From positions 1 to 64,000 of the forward strand of contig NZ_VISS01000007.1 of the NCBI RefSeq assembly GCF_007827555.1: a stretch of 64,000 bases of DNA, read 5' to 3'. A program made the translations under genes and the position numbers. The notes beneath the pieces were generated by a model, which was given only the letters and a program-made list of their open reading frames with translations, ran no database searches and was not told the DNA's origin. The DNA comes from Aeribacillus composti. Its GTDB lineage: Bacteria > Bacillota > Bacilli > Bacillales > Aeribacillaceae. Below, in pieces: positions 41,152 through 53,667 of this stretch (the first letter of the stretch is position 1; each line of letters opens with the position of its first letter).

Positions 41152-41730
41152 ATGAATTTAATACCGACTGTTATTGAACAGACAAACCGTGGTGAACGTG
41201 CTTACGATATTTATTCAAGATTGTTAAAAGACCGCATTATTATCCTTGGTACGCCAATTGATGATCATGTTGCAAACTCCATCGTTGCTCAGCTTCTTTT
41301 CTTGGCAGCGGAGGATCCTGAAAAAGATATTTCCCTTTACATTAACAGCCCGGGCGGATCAATTACTGCTGGCATGGCGATTTATGATACGATGCAATTT
41401 ATTAAACCTGATGTATCCACGATGTGTATAGGAATGGCTGCTTCCATGGGAGCATTCTTATTGGCGGCAGGTGCAAAAGGAAAACGTTTTGCCCTTCCGA
41501 ATAGTGAAGTAATGATTCATCAACCGTTAGGAGGCGCGCAAGGTCAGGCAACTGACATTGATATTGCAGCTAGACGAATTCTCTCTTTAAGAGATAAATT
41601 GAACAGAATTTTATCTGAAAACACTGGTCAGCCTCTTGAAGTAATTGAACGTGATACGGACCGCGACAATTTCATGTCAGCTGAACGTGCAAAAGAATAT
41701 GGGTTGATTGACAAAGTTTTAACAAAATAA
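41152..41730 (+). CDS. clpP: ATP-dependent Clp protease proteolytic subunit
   Basis: 192-aa serine protease forming the tetradecameric chamber that works with ClpX, ClpC or ClpE. Catalytic Ser98 ([10 protein letters not shown]), His123 (MIHQPLGG) and Asp172 are in place. AGGGAGGAAACATA precedes the ATG. Controlled by CtsR through the operator 60 bp upstream. Single gene with a strong hairpin after it. Confidence 0.98.
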   Translation: MNLIPTVIEQTNRGERAYDIYSRLLKDRIIILGTPIDDHVANSIVAQLLFLAAEDPEKDISLYINSPGGSITAGMAIYDTMQFIKPDVSTMCIGMAASMGAFLLAAGAKGKRFALPNSEVMIHQPLGGAQGQATDIDIAARRILSLRDKLNRILSENTGQPLEVIERDTDRDNFMSAERAKEYGLIDKVLTK

Positions 41731-41818
41731 AAGCTGCCTCAAATAGGAAGACAATAAAAAAATAAACATATCAAGCAGACAGTATAAAAATAAACCGCTG
41801 CTTCATACCTTCACGCTT

Positions 41819-41876
41819 TTGAATGAGGAGCAAATGTCAAGAATGATCTTGACAGCAGCTCCTCATTCAACTTTTT
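41819..41876 (+). terminator. Long hairpin terminator after clpP
   Basis: Outer stem TTGAATGAGGAGC (41819-41831) with its complement (41858-41870), inner stem TGTCAAGA/TCTTGACA (41835-41842, 41847-41854), then CTTTTT. Confidence 0.7.
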
Positions 41877-42351
41877 GGCCGGAATCGTCAGCTTGACGTT
41901 TTCGAAAAGCCGTTAACTGCCGATATTGCTTTAATCTAAGCCCAAAATGCGGATCGAGCCTGATGAAGGATTAAATATGCTTTCGGAGAGCCTGTGTAAA
42001 CCGTATTTTGCTGAAGTTTTTTTCTGGACACCTGCTGGCAAAAACAAGTGTTATAATCGATTTTTTCATGTTATAAAAGGGCTAGAATCTCTCATTATCC
42101 GTTCAGCTGTAAGTCATTCAAACCACAAAGCACGTTTGTTTTTTCTTGAATGTTGATCGCAGATTTATGAAAAAATAGTATTTACACCAAATATATTGCT
42201 CGGATTCGCCCCGATCTTTCGCATGCTTTGAATCCAAAAGTTCCAGTTAAGAACCTTCACGAAGCTCTCTCCCAACATAAGATTTATCACAACTTTTCTA
42301 TTAATGCACTCGAAGCCATTTCGTCTTCATATCAGTTTTAGCAAAAATAAA
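41877..42351. other. Stretch without a recognisable gene
   Basis: 475 bp; only short or broken frames on both strands, nothing with a ribosome site. No RNA recognised. Confidence 0.5.
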
Positions 42352-42403
42352 GCCCTCTTGTGGCTGACAGCGGTTGTTTCCTGCTTTCTCCCACAAGAGA
42401 GGC
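42352..42403 (-). terminator. Terminator after crh
   Basis: Minus strand GCCTCTCTTGTGG...CCACAAGAGGGC (one bulge) followed by TTTATTTTT. Confidence 0.75.
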
Positions 42404-42452
42404 AATATCCATCCATTGATGAATTTTGCGGCAATTTTTTTGTGTGTTCACA

Positions 42453-42710
42453 TTAATTTTCGTTTTGAATGTAGTTGATAAGCGCTTCTAATGCTTCTTC
42501 CTCATCGTTTCCTTCTGCGATCAATGTGATCTCAGAGCCGCTGTTAATAGCTAAGCTCATCAACCCCATGATGCTTTTGGCGTTTACTTTCTTTCCGTCT
42601 TTTTCGATAAAAATGTCAGATGAAAACCTGTTGGCTTCCTGAACAAACAATGCAGCCGGTCGTGCCTGCAAACCGGTTTTTAACCGAACTTCCACTTTTT
42701 TCTCAACCAT
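42453..42710 (-). CDS. crh: HPr-like protein Crh
   Basis: 85 aa. The HPr fold is clear, but HPr's His15 is Gln (KTGLQARPA), so it cannot carry PTS phosphate, whereas Ser46 (AKSIMGLMS) is kept. It is phosphorylated there by HPr kinase and acts as a CcpA partner in catabolite repression. Last gene of the yvcI-rapZ-yvcK-whiA-crh operon. Confidence 0.96.
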   Translation of the reverse strand: MVEKKVEVRLKTGLQARPAALFVQEANRFSSDIFIEKDGKKVNAKSIMGLMSLAINSGSEITLIAEGNDEEEALEALINYIQNEN

Positions 42711-42734
42711 ATTAATCCCTCTCTTCTTAAAAAT

Positions 42735-43685
42735 TTATTTAAATGAAATCGTTTTGCCAGCCCGCAATTTTTCAGCGATTTCATCGATTTTTCTTAATCG
42801 GTGGTTGATTCCCGATTTGCTGATTTTCCCGCTGGACACCATTTCACCTAGTTCCTTCAATGTCACATCTTGATACATAACCCGTAATTCTGCAATTTCC
42901 CTCAGCTTTTCAGGTAAGGCGCTTAATCCGATCTTTTCATCAATGAATTTTATATTTTCTACCTGCCGTAAAGCAGCTCCAATGGTTTTATTTAAATTTG
43001 CTGTTTCGCAATTGACAAGGCGGTTCACTGAATTTCTCATATCACGAACGATTCGGACATCTTCAAAACGCAGTAGAGCTTGATGGGCACCGATCAATGT
43101 CAAAAATTCCCCAATTTTTTCAGCTTCCTTTAAGTATGTAATATATCCTTTTTTCCGTTCCAGTGTTTTTGCATTTAAATAAAACGTATTCATCAAACTG
43201 CATAGCGAATCGTTATGTTCCTTATATAACGACGAGATTTCCAAATGGTATGAAGAAGTTTCCGGGTTGTTGACGGATCCGCCCGCTAAAAACGCACCAC
43301 GCATATACGACCGCTTGCAGCACTTTTTTTTCACAAGGTCTAAAGAGATTTGATGGTTATACATAAAATCCTTGCCTAAAATTCGCAAATCCTCCAAAAT
43401 CTCTTTTACTTGTTCATTCATTCTAACAATATAGACGTTATTCTTTTTTAATCGCATCTTTTTTCGTACAAGCAGCTTGATCGGAACGTCATATTTTTTT
43501 TTGATCAGCATGTAAATGCGTCTTGCAATCGCTGCGTTTTCCGTCTGCACATCCAAAAGCAATTCCCGGTTGGAAAATGACACAGTTCCGTTCATTCGGA
43601 TGAGCGCGGACAACTCTGCTTTTAAACAACATTGTTTTACTTCCAGTGTTGTCAATTCTTTTTTCGTCTCTGAAGCAAACGACAT
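42735..43685 (-). CDS. whiA: DNA-binding protein WhiA
   Basis: 316 aa with an N-terminal LAGLIDADG-like fold ([10 protein letters not shown]) and a C-terminal helix-turn-helix ([31 protein letters not shown]). In Bacillus it affects chromosome segregation and division; in actinomycetes its orthologue drives sporulation. 24 bp after yvcK. Confidence 0.95.
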   Translation of the reverse strand: MSFASETKKELTTLEVKQCCLKAELSALIRMNGTVSFSNRELLLDVQTENAAIARRIYMLIKKKYDVPIKLLVRKKMRLKKNNVYIVRMNEQVKEILEDLRILGKDFMYNHQISLDLVKKKCCKRSYMRGAFLAGGSVNNPETSSYHLEISSLYKEHNDSLCSLMNTFYLNAKTLERKKGYITYLKEAEKIGEFLTLIGAHQALLRFEDVRIVRDMRNSVNRLVNCETANLNKTIGAALRQVENIKFIDEKIGLSALPEKLREIAELRVMYQDVTLKELGEMVSSGKISKSGINHRLRKIDEIAEKLRAGKTISFK

Positions 43686-43708
43686 GTTTCCATTACCGCC
43701 CTTTCCGA

Positions 43709-44665
43709 TTACGTTTCTTCCAGAAGCAAATTTTTTAAGATGTTTGCCACTTTATTCGTATCATGTCGAATAACATGTTGATCGAAGGAGACCATGTTGT
43801 CCTGCACTACTCGAAGTCCCATATCTTTTAGCGCCTCTGCATCGACTTGGACAGGAAAAGCTGATTCTTTCGCGTAGCGTTTTTGTATGTATTCGGGAAT
43901 AGATCCGTTGTTCACGAGGATCACATCAATAAACGGACAGTTTAAATGATCGTAAAGAGCCTTCACATGATCGCTCGCTGTATAGTTTAGCGTCTCCCCT
44001 GGCTGAGTCATGACATTGCATATATATATTTTTTTGGCCGAGGACTTGCAAACCTCCTCGCCAATTTTCGGAACGAGCAAATTCGGTAAAATGCTTGTAT
44101 AAAGACTTCCAGGCCCTAAAATGATCATATGTGCCTGTCTGATGACATCGATCGTTTCTTGAAGAGGTTTTACATTTTTCGGGGTTAAAAACACCTTTTT
44201 AATTTTTTTTCCTGAAAAAGGGATTTTCGATTCCCCTTTCACAACAGATCCATCTTCCATCTCCGCATTTAATACAACGCTCTGGTTCGCTGCAGGCAAA
44301 ACAGTACCGCGAACATTTAATACTTTACTCATTTCCCGAATGGCGTGCATAAAGTCGCCGGTGATATTGGTCATCGCTGCAAGTATTAAATTGCCGAGAG
44401 AATGGCCAGTCAAATCGTTCCCTTTTTTAAAACGATGCTGGAAAAGTTCCTCGATTAGCGGTTCCACATCGGAAAGAGCAGCTAACACGTTGCGAATGTC
44501 GCCCGGCGGGGGAATGTTCAGTTCATCACGAAGTCTACCGGAGCTGCCGCCATCATCTGCAACTGTTACAATGGCCGTGATATCAAAAGGGAGCAGCTTT
44601 AAGCCTCGAAGCAGAACAGATAATCCGGTTCCTCCTCCAATAATGACGATTTTCTTTTTATCCAT
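43709..44665 (-). CDS. yvcK: YvcK/GlmR gluconeogenesis factor (CofD-like)
   Basis: 318 aa, start [20 protein letters not shown], then [16 protein letters not shown] and [15 protein letters not shown], all typical of YvcK. It binds UDP-GlcNAc and steers carbon to cell-wall precursors under gluconeogenic growth. The stop of rapZ is two bases before its start. Confidence 0.95.
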   Translation of the reverse strand: MDKKKIVIIGGGTGLSVLLRGLKLLPFDITAIVTVADDGGSSGRLRDELNIPPPGDIRNVLAALSDVEPLIEELFQHRFKKGNDLTGHSLGNLILAAMTNITGDFMHAIREMSKVLNVRGTVLPAANQSVVLNAEMEDGSVVKGESKIPFSGKKIKKVFLTPKNVKPLQETIDVIRQAHMIILGPGSLYTSILPNLLVPKIGEEVCKSSAKKIYICNVMTQPGETLNYTASDHVKALYDHLNCPFIDVILVNNGSIPEYIQKRYAKESAFPVQVDAEALKDMGLRVVQDNMVSFDQHVIRHDTNKVANILKNLLLEET

Positions 44666-44667
44666 AG

Positions 44668-45552
44668 TTATCGATAGTTTCTCCTTTCAATATCACGATG
44701 GGATACATGCACTTTGTAGTTTTTGCGGAAAAAATCCCCTAAATATTCAGCCAGAGTCACCGAGCGATGCTGTCCGCCAGTGCAACCGATTGCAATGACC
44801 ACTTGACTTTTTCCTTCTCTTTGAAAATGAGGGATCATAAATGAGAGTAAATCTGTCAGCTTCTCTAAAAATTTAGATGTCTCTGTCCATTTTAAAACAT
44901 ATGATGAAACTTCTTCGTCAAGCCCCGTCTTAGGGCGCATATGATCAATATAATACGGGTTGGGCAAAAATCTCACGTCAAACACTAAGTCCGCGTCGAT
45001 CGGCAAACCATATTTAAATCCAAATGATAAAACGTTCAACGTAAAGGTTTGATCGCCATTTTCTGCGAACTGTTTTAAAATTTTTTCTCTTAATTCTCTT
45101 GGCTTTAAGTTGGATGTATCATATACAATTTGCGCACGTCCCTTTAATTCCTCCAGCATTTCCCGTTCAAGGCGGATCCCCTCAAGCGGAAGACCTTTTG
45201 GAGCTAATGGATGGGTTCTTCTCGTCTCTTTATACCGGTTAACTAATACTTGATCATGTGCATCAAGAAACAAAATTTGCGGTGCGATCCACGGGATATC
45301 ATTGATTTCTTCAATTGCCTGATGGAAAGATTCAAAAAATTCCCTTCCCCTCAAATCCATAACTACAGCTACTTTGTTCATTTTCGTTCTCGATTCTTTC
45401 ATAAGCTCTAGAAACTTGGACAAAAGAGTAGGTGGAAGATTATCGACGCAAAAATATCCAAGATCTTCAAAGCTTTGAATCGCAACCGTCTTACCTGCCC
45501 CGGACATCCCCGTAATAATAACCATCTTAATATTTGAAGTTTCACTCATCAT
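44668..45552 (-). CDS. rapZ: RNase adapter / GTPase RapZ (YvcJ)
   Basis: 294 aa with Walker [32 protein letters not shown] and C-terminal [17 protein letters not shown]. Nucleotide-binding protein; in E. coli it guides RNase E to GlmZ, in Bacillus it influences competence. Part of the yvcI-crh operon. Confidence 0.95.
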   Translation of the reverse strand: MMSETSNIKMVIITGMSGAGKTVAIQSFEDLGYFCVDNLPPTLLSKFLELMKESRTKMNKVAVVMDLRGREFFESFHQAIEEINDIPWIAPQILFLDAHDQVLVNRYKETRRTHPLAPKGLPLEGIRLEREMLEELKGRAQIVYDTSNLKPRELREKILKQFAENGDQTFTLNVLSFGFKYGLPIDADLVFDVRFLPNPYYIDHMRPKTGLDEEVSSYVLKWTETSKFLEKLTDLLSFMIPHFQREGKSQVVIAIGCTGGQHRSVTLAEYLGDFFRKNYKVHVSHRDIERRNYR

Positions 45553-45759
45553 TCAAAGCCCCCCGTTTTTTCAAAAGAAAAATATTCAGTAACAGATGTT
45601 GAATAGGAAATATCGGGATTTATTTTTTTGATCTGATAGCTTTTTGATCAAGGATGAGAAGAGTCAAATCATAAATTTATTTAGCGGAAATTTTGAAACT
45701 GGCATGTATATCCTCTTCTCTGAACCTTGGCTTCGATTTTCTTGCAGCTGAAGTTTTCT

Positions 45760-46218
45760 TTATTGTGGATCGAGCCGATAAGACAAAAGCTCATAATCAG
45801 GTGTATAGATGAATGTTCCATACATGATTCCTGACCCTTTAATCATATATTCAATAATGTGGTAGTCGCCCGCAGCCATCGGCAATTGTTTAATTTCATC
45901 AATCGAGTGCCATTTCAGCTTTCCTTCCTCAGTTTCCAAAACATTTTCCCCGTTAAATTGTGTTGCGAAAAATGTAAACATCATCCATTCTTGAACAACC
46001 TTATCTCCATCTTTGACAATGATCGTGAAAATCCCTTTAATTTTTGGATTTATTAAATAAATTCCAGTTTCTTCTCTAAATTCTCTTACAACAGATTCTT
46101 TTATCGATTCCCCTTGCTCCATTTTCCCTCCAGGGGCTACCCACCAATTCCGGCGCGGTTTTTGAAGCAAGAGCAGCTGACCTTCATGAACAAGAACACA
46201 ATTTGTAACCCTTTGCAA
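45760..46218 (-). CDS. yvcI: NUDIX hydrolase YvcI
   Basis: 152 aa with the Nudix box GGKMEQGESIKESVVREFRE then ETG. Hydrolyses a nucleoside diphosphate linked to some group; substrate unknown. TTG start after GGGGTGAACTTGCT. First gene of the operon ending in crh, with a promoter just upstream (46268-46297). Confidence 0.9.
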   Translation of the reverse strand: MQRVTNCVLVHEGQLLLLQKPRRNWWVAPGGKMEQGESIKESVVREFREETGIYLINPKIKGIFTIIVKDGDKVVQEWMMFTFFATQFNGENVLETEEGKLKWHSIDEIKQLPMAAGDYHIIEYMIKGSGIMYGTFIYTPDYELLSYRLDPQ

Positions 46219-46267
46219 AGCAAGTTCACCCCTAGGTTGCGGTACATAAAAAATATTTATTCCTTTT

Positions 46268-46297
46268 ATTATACAATTAAATGCTATAGTGTCTCAA
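46268..46297 (-). promoter_or_regulatory. Promoter of the yvcI-crh operon
   Basis: Minus strand -35 TTGAGA (46292-46297), 18-bp spacer, -10 TATAAT (46268-46273), 50 bp upstream of the yvcI start. Confidence 0.6.
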
Positions 46298-46365
46298 TGC
46301 GCATGCTTTCCTACTTTATCATACGTTTTTTCTCTTTTAAAGGTTTCAAAAGAAAAGGTGCAACA

Positions 46366-46398
46366 AAAAAAGGAGCATGGGAAGGGTTGCCCATGCTC
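46366..46398 (-). terminator. Terminator after trxB
   Basis: Perfect GAGCATGGG/CCCATGCTC stem (46373-46381, 46390-46398) and a run of T on the minus strand. Confidence 0.85.
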
Positions 46399-46507
46399 AA
46401 AAGTATATATTATAAAAGGGGGTCAATTACTACTTTTATAGTAACTGAATTTTATTTCATTGATGTTACAGCACAATTAAATCATAGTTACGATTTTGTT
46501 AACAATT

Positions 46508-47467
<960 letters not shown>

Positions 47468-47554
47468 TCATCATATGATCCAATAAATAATACAAAATTA
47501 TTATTCCCTACAACATATCCTATATAAAATAAATGTCTCGTGCTATTTATTTGC

Positions 47555-48985
47555 TCACATTTTCAATTTTTTTGCGACGCGCACGTATTTAGACAGCGTA
47601 GCTTTGCTGATGTTAAAGTGATTGGCCGCGCCATCTTGTGTGATGTTTTTTCCTATCTGTTTCATCCATAAATAATAGACAGCTGCTGACCATGCGTTGA
47701 CATTGCGAAATTTTATATCGAACTTGAAGGCATTTTTGAAAAGCCGAAACCAAAATAAAACCAATTCTTTTCCTTCTGACGTTTTGTCCATTAAACTATC
47801 GGCCACATGGAAAGCGAAATGAACAGCATGAAAACCTGTCGGCCTTTTGCCATTTAAAACGCTTAAAGCATATTGAACAGCTTCTCTTTCAAGACGAGTT
47901 TCAAACTCCTGTTCATTTACTAAATACGCTCGTTCATCCATTTTCATTGCGAAATAGATAGAGAGCAGCCGCTCCGGGACTTGATTTTCCATTTCGTTTA
48001 GCCCTTTCATATTCCACGGTTCAGAGCCTTCCTTCCGCGGATTTAAATACAGAACCTTCTTCCATATTTTTTTAGCAAAGTCATAGTGTCCTATAAAATA
48101 AGAAGAGTATGCGAGCCAATAATAAAACGTGTCATCCCCCTCAAACCCTTTTCGATACAAGGCATGGAGCCTCTTGAATGCATGAGGATAAAAGCCGATG
48201 AGTGCAAACGTCGCCCCCAGTTTATATTGGTGCTCTGAAACAAGCGGATAAACTCTTTTTAGTTTTTCAACTAGCATGCTTATGCTCGCTTCATCACCTT
48301 CATAATAAAAAAATACAAGCAAATTGCATAAAGCATGCAAATTCCCTGGATTTTTCCGGAGCACAAGGGAAATCATGTCCTTCGCTTTTTCCACTTCCCC
48401 AAGGTAAAAATAGGCAAGCGCCAAATTATTATAAGCGGACCAAAACTCTGGGTAATCAGCTATAATCTCTTTTAAAATGGAAATAGATTCTTGAAACTGT
48501 CCATTCTCAAGCAAAGAGCGCGCTTTTTCTTGCTTCACGATTAGATCATCCGAATGCTCAGCCTCTTCTTCCATTTCGATCATTTCAAGAAGATCGCTGT
48601 TTTCTACGGAAAATATGCCTTGCGGCGCCTTTTCCTTATATATCATTGCATGTTTATAAGCTTCGTGAAACAAGCCGAGATGAGCATAATTATTTGCAAG
48701 AAAATAATAGCATTCTACCGAATGAGGGTGAATATGTTCAATAATATATGTTAATAGTTCGTTTGATTTTTGAAACTTTCCTAATTCGGTATAAATGCTG
48801 GCCAGCCTGCAAATCATTTCTTCGTTATACGGATCCAGATCTACTGCCCGCTTGACGAATTTTGAAGCCGACTGCAAATCGCCTTTTTGATAAGCCTTTA
48901 ATCCCCAGCGATAAAACGTTGCACTGTCTTGGAAAAACGAAACAATTTTTGAATCTTCGTCTTTTTTTACTTTACGGTTTCCCAC
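47555..48985 (-). CDS. yvcD: TPR-repeat protein YvcD
   Basis: 476 aa of tetratricopeptide-like repeats (GDLQSASKFVKRAVDLDPYN; LARSLLEN..; YLGEVEKAKDMISLVLRKNP) over residues about 25-330, with a C-terminal helix-turn-helix-like end (DGAANHFNISKATLSKYVRV). No signal peptide. Role unknown; found next to trxB in Bacillus. Confidence 0.88.
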   Translation of the reverse strand: MGNRKVKKDEDSKIVSFFQDSATFYRWGLKAYQKGDLQSASKFVKRAVDLDPYNEEMICRLASIYTELGKFQKSNELLTYIIEHIHPHSVECYYFLANNYAHLGLFHEAYKHAMIYKEKAPQGIFSVENSDLLEMIEMEEEAEHSDDLIVKQEKARSLLENGQFQESISILKEIIADYPEFWSAYNNLALAYFYLGEVEKAKDMISLVLRKNPGNLHALCNLLVFFYYEGDEASISMLVEKLKRVYPLVSEHQYKLGATFALIGFYPHAFKRLHALYRKGFEGDDTFYYWLAYSSYFIGHYDFAKKIWKKVLYLNPRKEGSEPWNMKGLNEMENQVPERLLSIYFAMKMDERAYLVNEQEFETRLEREAVQYALSVLNGKRPTGFHAVHFAFHVADSLMDKTSEGKELVLFWFRLFKNAFKFDIKFRNVNAWSAAVYYLWMKQIGKNITQDGAANHFNISKATLSKYVRVAKKLKM

Positions 48986-49066
48986 TCAAACCCTCCATTT
49001 CACTTTATTTGCCGAGGGATAGTATACCATATCTTATAAATAGGAAAAACCTATTTTTACTCGCGA

Positions 49067-49684
49067 TTATTTTTCATGTCTTTCTTTTAAAACTGTCAAT
49101 ACTTCATCGAGCGGAAGCTTTTGCTCGCGCAGCAGAACAAGCAAATGAAATAATAAATCCGCGGCTTCCCATTTCAGCTCATCATGGCTGCGGTTTTTTG
49201 CTGCAATAATGACCTCTGAAGCTTCTTCTCCAACCTTTTTTAAAATTTTGTCCAAGCCTTTTTCAAACAAATAGGTAGTATAAGAGCCTTCCGGACGCTC
49301 AGCTTCACGCTCAGCAATGACGGCCTCCAGCTTGTTAATAATATCAAAACGGCTACCGTCCACCTGGCCGCCATTTTCTTTTGAAAAACAGCTGTATTGT
49401 CCTGTATGGCAGGCCGGACCATTCGGGATTACCAGCACGACAAGCGCGTCCTTGTCACAGTCATAGCGTATCTCTTGAACAGTTTGTGTATTGCCGGACG
49501 TTTCTCCTTTATGCCAAAGTTTTTGGCGCGAACGGCTGTAAAACCATGTTTCCTTCGTTTCCAGAGTTTTTTTTAGCGACTCTTCGTTCATATAAGCTAC
49601 TGTTAACACTTCTTTGCTAACAGCATCTTGAACAACCGCAGGAATAAGTCCATTTTCATCGAATTTGAGTTCTGCTATGTTCAC
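49067..49684 (-). CDS. hisI: Phosphoribosyl-AMP cyclohydrolase / phosphoribosyl-ATP pyrophosphatase
   Basis: 205-aa fusion (HisIE). Residues about 1-110: cyclohydrolase with [13 protein letters not shown] and [11 protein letters not shown] zinc ligands. About 115-205: pyrophosphatase ([33 protein letters not shown]). Second and third steps of histidine synthesis. Last gene of the operon; start overlaps hisF stop by 4 nt. Confidence 0.96.
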   Translation of the reverse strand: MNIAELKFDENGLIPAVVQDAVSKEVLTVAYMNEESLKKTLETKETWFYSRSRQKLWHKGETSGNTQTVQEIRYDCDKDALVVLVIPNGPACHTGQYSCFSKENGGQVDGSRFDIINKLEAVIAEREAERPEGSYTTYLFEKGLDKILKKVGEEASEVIIAAKNRSHDELKWEAADLLFHLLVLLREQKLPLDEVLTVLKERHEK

Positions 49685-50439
49685 CGTATATTCACCCCTT
49701 CTTTTTGCAAAAATCTTTTTACTTCTTTGACTGATGTTTCTTTGTAATGGAAAATGGAAGCTGCCAGCGCTGCATCCGCTCGGGCATCGCGAAAAACTTC
49801 AAGAAAATGCTCAGCATTACCGGCGCCGCCGGATGCAATGACTGGGACGGGAACTGCCTCGCTTACTTTTTTGGTTAAGTCAATGTCAAAGCCGGATTTT
49901 TCTCCGTCCTGATCCATGCTAGTCAGCAAAATCTCGCCAGCACCTCTTTTTACAGCTTCCTTTGCCCACGCCACGACTTCCCATTCGGTCGCTTTTCGTC
50001 CCCCGTGCGTATAGACGCGGTGGCTTCCGAGCTGCGGATCGTATTTTGCGTCAATCGCTACCACAATGCACTGGCTGCCAAAGTAATCAGCTCCCTCCAT
50101 AATCAGCGAAGGGTTTAATACAGCAGAAGTGTTAATGGAAACTTTATCCGCACCAGCACGCAAAATTTTTTTCATATCTTCCAAAGAGTTGATTCCGCCT
50201 CCGACCGTAAAGGGAATGGCTAATGTTGCTGCTACTCGTTCGACAACATCAATCATCGTTTTTCTGCCTTCATGAGATGCGGAAATATCTAAGAAGACAA
50301 GCTCATCTGCTCCTTCTTCATCATAAAATTTCGCTAGCTCCACTGGATCGCCCGCATCTTTCAACTGGACAAATTGCACGCCTTTGACGACACGTCCGTC
50401 CTTAACATCTAGACAAGGAATGATGCGTTTCGTAATCAT
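49681..50439 (-). CDS. hisF: Imidazole glycerol phosphate synthase, cyclase subunit
   Basis: 252-aa TIM barrel: [18 protein letters not shown] with the catalytic Asp, [32 protein letters not shown] and [13 protein letters not shown]. Pairs with HisH. Overlaps both hisA and hisI by 4 nt. Confidence 0.98.
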   Translation of the reverse strand: MITKRIIPCLDVKDGRVVKGVQFVQLKDAGDPVELAKFYDEEGADELVFLDISASHEGRKTMIDVVERVAATLAIPFTVGGGINSLEDMKKILRAGADKVSINTSAVLNPSLIMEGADYFGSQCIVVAIDAKYDPQLGSHRVYTHGGRKATEWEVVAWAKEAVKRGAGEILLTSMDQDGEKSGFDIDLTKKVSEAVPVPVIASGGAGNAEHFLEVFRDARADAALAASIFHYKETSVKEVKRFLQKEGVNIR

Positions 50440-51173
50440 AGCCCATTCACCTCATGGATAGCATCGCGGAGGCTGAACTTTTTCGTATAAAGCGCTTTTC
50501 CGACAATAGCGCCTTTCACTCCATCCTGTTCATATTGCTTTAACTTTTTCAAATCATCAATGGAGCTTACCCCTCCGGAAGCGATGACTGTTTTTCCAGT
50601 TGCTTTTGCCATTTCCACAATCGCCTTGACATTTGGTCCCGAGAGCATTCCATCTGTTGCAATATCAGTAAAAATAAATGTTTCTGCACCGCTTTTCGCC
50701 AGTTCTTTTCCAAGATCAACCGCTTTAACTTCGGACGTATTCAGCCAGCCTTCTGTTGATACATAGCCATTTTTCGCATCGATACCGATTGCGATTCGGC
50801 CGCCGTATTCAGCCAGCATTTTTTCAACAAATGACCTGTTTGAAACGGCAGAACTGCCTAAAATAACTCTGGAAATGCCGTTTTCCAAATATTCGTATAC
50901 ATCTTTTTCTGTGCGAATGCCGCCGCCAACTTGTACCTTTACTTTTAGCTCTTTTGCCACTTTCAAAACATGTTGATGGTTCACGCGGACTCCGTCTTTT
51001 GCCCCATCCAAATCTACCATATGAATCCAGTCAGCACCTTCCTTTACAAACGACTCGGCGACAGCAAACGGTGAATCTCCGTAAACCGTTTCTTTATTGT
51101 AATCGCCTTGAAGCAGCCGGACGCATTTCCCTCCGCGCAAATCAATGGCAGGAAAAATAGTAAAACTCATCAT
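50436..51173 (-). CDS. hisA: ProFAR isomerase
   Basis: 245 aa from the ATG at 51173 (or the next at 51170): [35 protein letters not shown] and [15 protein letters not shown]. Isomerises the fourth intermediate. It overlaps the end of hisH; AAGGATGTGAG upstream serves as ribosome site. Confidence 0.97.
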   Translation of the reverse strand: MMSFTIFPAIDLRGGKCVRLLQGDYNKETVYGDSPFAVAESFVKEGADWIHMVDLDGAKDGVRVNHQHVLKVAKELKVKVQVGGGIRTEKDVYEYLENGISRVILGSSAVSNRSFVEKMLAEYGGRIAIGIDAKNGYVSTEGWLNTSEVKAVDLGKELAKSGAETFIFTDIATDGMLSGPNVKAIVEMAKATGKTVIASGGVSSIDDLKKLKQYEQDGVKGAIVGKALYTKKFSLRDAIHEVNGL

Positions 51174-51177
51174 TAGC

Positions 51178-51789
51178 TCACATCCTTGATACAAAAGTTA
51201 AATAGTTTTTCAAGATGGCTAGTCCCAGCTTGCCGCTTTTTTCCGGATGAAACTGGCAGCCGAATACATTTCCACTTCCTACAATAGCCGGAACCGTCAC
51301 ACCGTATGAAGCGCTAGCGACCACAACGTCCGGATCGTTTACGACCGCATAATAAGAATGGACAAAGTATACGTAATCTTCTTGAAGACCAGTTATAAGA
51401 GGATGATCTCGTTGAAAAGCCAGCTTATTCCATCCCATATGCGGGACTTTTACATTTTCTCCTGGAATTCTTTTTACTTGGCCGTTTAAAAAGCCGAGTC
51501 CTTCAGTCCAGCCGTGTTCTTCGCTTTCGTTGAACAAAAGCTGCATGCCAAGACAAATACCTAATAAAGCCTTTCCCTTTTGCACTTCGTCCTTCAAAAA
51601 TTTATCTGTTTTTGTTTCCGTTAAAATAGCCATCGCGTCTTTGAATGCGCCTACTCCTGGCAATATATAAGCTGTTGCCTTTTCAAGCTCGTTTAAATCA
51701 CTTGATACAAAATATTCCGCATTCATGCGTTCCAAGGCTTTCGAGACGCTGTATAAATTCCCCATGCCATAGTCGATCACGCCAATCAT
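51178..51789 (-). CDS. hisH: Imidazole glycerol phosphate synthase, glutaminase subunit
   Basis: 203-aa class I glutamine amidotransferase. Nucleophile Cys in [10 protein letters not shown], His/Glu in CQFHPEKSG. Supplies ammonia to HisF. 2 bp after hisB. Confidence 0.97.
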   Translation of the reverse strand: MIGVIDYGMGNLYSVSKALERMNAEYFVSSDLNELEKATAYILPGVGAFKDAMAILTETKTDKFLKDEVQKGKALLGICLGMQLLFNESEEHGWTEGLGFLNGQVKRIPGENVKVPHMGWNKLAFQRDHPLITGLQEDYVYFVHSYYAVVNDPDVVVASASYGVTVPAIVGSGNVFGCQFHPEKSGKLGLAILKNYLTFVSRM

Positions 51790-51791
51790 TT

Positions 51792-52388
51792 TTACAACAT
51801 CCCCTTCGTTGATGGGACCCCTTTGACTCTGGGGTCGATCATAGTCGCTTCATCAAGAGCTCTCCCCAACGCTTTAAATACAGCTTCAATCATATGATGG
51901 GTATTCATTCCATAGTGAATGATTACATGCAGGTTCATCCGTGCTTCAAGCGCCAGCTTCCATAAAAATTCATGAACAAGCTCTGTATCAAATGTTCCTA
52001 CTTTCCCCTTCGGCAATTCTCCACGCATTTCAAAATGCGGTCGGTTGCTTAAATCAATAACAACCTGCGCTAAAGAGTCATCCATTGGGACAAAGGCATG
52101 ACCGTACCGTTTAATTCCTTTTTTATCGCCTAGTGCTTGTTGAATCGCCTGTCCCAAACAAATGCCAATATCCTCTGTCGTATGGTGATCATCAATGTCA
52201 ATGTCGCCTTCTGCCTCAATCTTTAAATCAAAATGGCCATGCCTTGTGAACAGATCAAGCATATGAGTTAAAAAAGGAACTCCAGTTTTTAGATCTGCAC
52301 GGCCTTCACCATCTATTGAAAATGACAGCTGAATATTCGTTTCGTTCGTTTTTCGAGATATTGTGGCGGTTCTATTCATTTCGATCAC
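51792..52388 (-). CDS. hisB: Imidazoleglycerol-phosphate dehydratase
   Basis: 198 aa, single dehydratase domain without the phosphatase fused in enterobacteria. Conserved [17 protein letters not shown] and [16 protein letters not shown] Mn-binding motifs. Start overlaps hisD by 17 nt. Confidence 0.97.
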   Translation of the reverse strand: MIEMNRTATISRKTNETNIQLSFSIDGEGRADLKTGVPFLTHMLDLFTRHGHFDLKIEAEGDIDIDDHHTTEDIGICLGQAIQQALGDKKGIKRYGHAFVPMDDSLAQVVIDLSNRPHFEMRGELPKGKVGTFDTELVHEFLWKLALEARMNLHVIIHYGMNTHHMIEAVFKALGRALDEATMIDPRVKGVPSTKGML

Positions 52389-53667
52389 TTCCTCTTTTTT
52401 CTAGTCGAGCTTCAATTGCTCTTGCATGCGCCTCTAATCCTTCATATCTTGCAAACTTTGCAATTTTTGAAGCATGTGCACGGAATGCTTCTTCACTGTA
52501 TGAAATGATGCTTGACTTTTTCATAAAGTCATCCACGTTAAGCGGGCTGGAAAAACGCGCTGTTCCATTTGTCGGCAAAACGTGATTGGGACCTGCGAAA
52601 TAATCGCCTACAGGTTCACTACTATATCTCCCTAAAAAGATGGCTCCTGCATGTTTAATTTTTGGCAGAACACCCGTCGGGTTTTCCGTTAATACCTCCA
52701 AATGCTCAGGTGCCAGTTGGTTGACTATCCCAACCGCTTCCTCGATTGAATCCGTTATATAAATAGCACCGAACTGTTCGATCGAAGCAGCGGCGATATC
52801 TTTTCGCGGCAAATCGGCCAATTGTGCCTCAACTTCCTTTTGAACTTCCTTTGCTAATTTTATAGAAGGCGTAACAAGGATGCTGGTTGCCAGCCTGTCA
52901 TGCTCTGCTTGCGATAATAAATCGGCCGCAACTTCATGCGGAACAGCCGTTTCATCAGCTAAGACGACAATTTCACTTGGCCCGGCGATCATATCGATAT
53001 CAACTGTTCCAAATACCTCCCGCTTTGCAAGAGCGACGAATATATTGCCAGGACCGACAATTTTGTCGACCGGTTCGATTGTTTCTGTACCGTAAGCTAG
53101 AGCGGCAATTGCTTGGGCACCGCCAGCTTTATATATTTCCGATACGCCAGCTTCATTGGCTGCCACCAGCACTTCCGCCGGCAGGCTCCCATTTTGATCT
53201 GGAGGAGAAACGAGCACGATTCTGCCTACACCAGCCACTTTAGCCGGCATGATATTCATTAAAACAGAAGAAGGATAGGCAGCTGTGCCCCCGGGAACAT
53301 AAACGCCGACAGCATCTACCGGCGTTAATTTCTGACCGAGCATTGTTCCTTTTTCATCGAAATAAAACCATGATTCTTTCTTTTGTTTTTCATGAAAATG
53401 AAAGATATTTTCTGCTGCTTCTTGAACAATGTCAATGAATTCTTTATCTACCGCTTCGTACGCTCGACTAATTTCTTCTTTTGATACGTGCAAAGATTGA
53501 AGATCTGCCCCATCAAAACGTTTCGTATATTCGTATAGCGCCTGATCGCCTTCCTTTTTGACTCGTTCAATAATTTCCCTCACAATTTTGCGCTGCTCCT
53601 CTGTTCCAGCGTCAATCGATCTTTTCAAGGAATGCTTTTGATCCTTAGTGATGTGAATAATTTTCAA
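52372..53667 (-). CDS. hisD: Histidinol dehydrogenase
   Basis: 431 aa; last two oxidations to histidine. Conserved [46 protein letters not shown] and [16 protein letters not shown] then AGPNHVLPT. Overlaps hisG by 4 nt. Confidence 0.98.
   Translation of the reverse strand: MKIIHITKDQKHSLKRSIDAGTEEQRKIVREIIERVKKEGDQALYEYTKRFDGADLQSLHVSKEEISRAYEAVDKEFIDIVQEAAENIFHFHEKQKKESWFYFDEKGTMLGQKLTPVDAVGVYVPGGTAAYPSSVLMNIMPAKVAGVGRIVLVSPPDQNGSLPAEVLVAANEAGVSEIYKAGGAQAIAALAYGTETIEPVDKIVGPGNIFVALAKREVFGTVDIDMIAGPSEIVVLADETAVPHEVAADLLSQAEHDRLATSILVTPSIKLAKEVQKEVEAQLADLPRKDIAAASIEQFGAIYITDSIEEAVGIVNQLAPEHLEVLTENPTGVLPKIKHAGAIFLGRYSSEPVGDYFAGPNHVLPTNGTARFSSPLNVDDFMKKSSIISYSEEAFRAHASKIAKFARYEGLEAHARAIEARLEKRGSDRNE

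Noticed and set aside
44340-44798. 152-codon plus-strand frame opposite yvcK/rapZ
   Set aside because: Antisense shadow with no ribosome site or family pattern.
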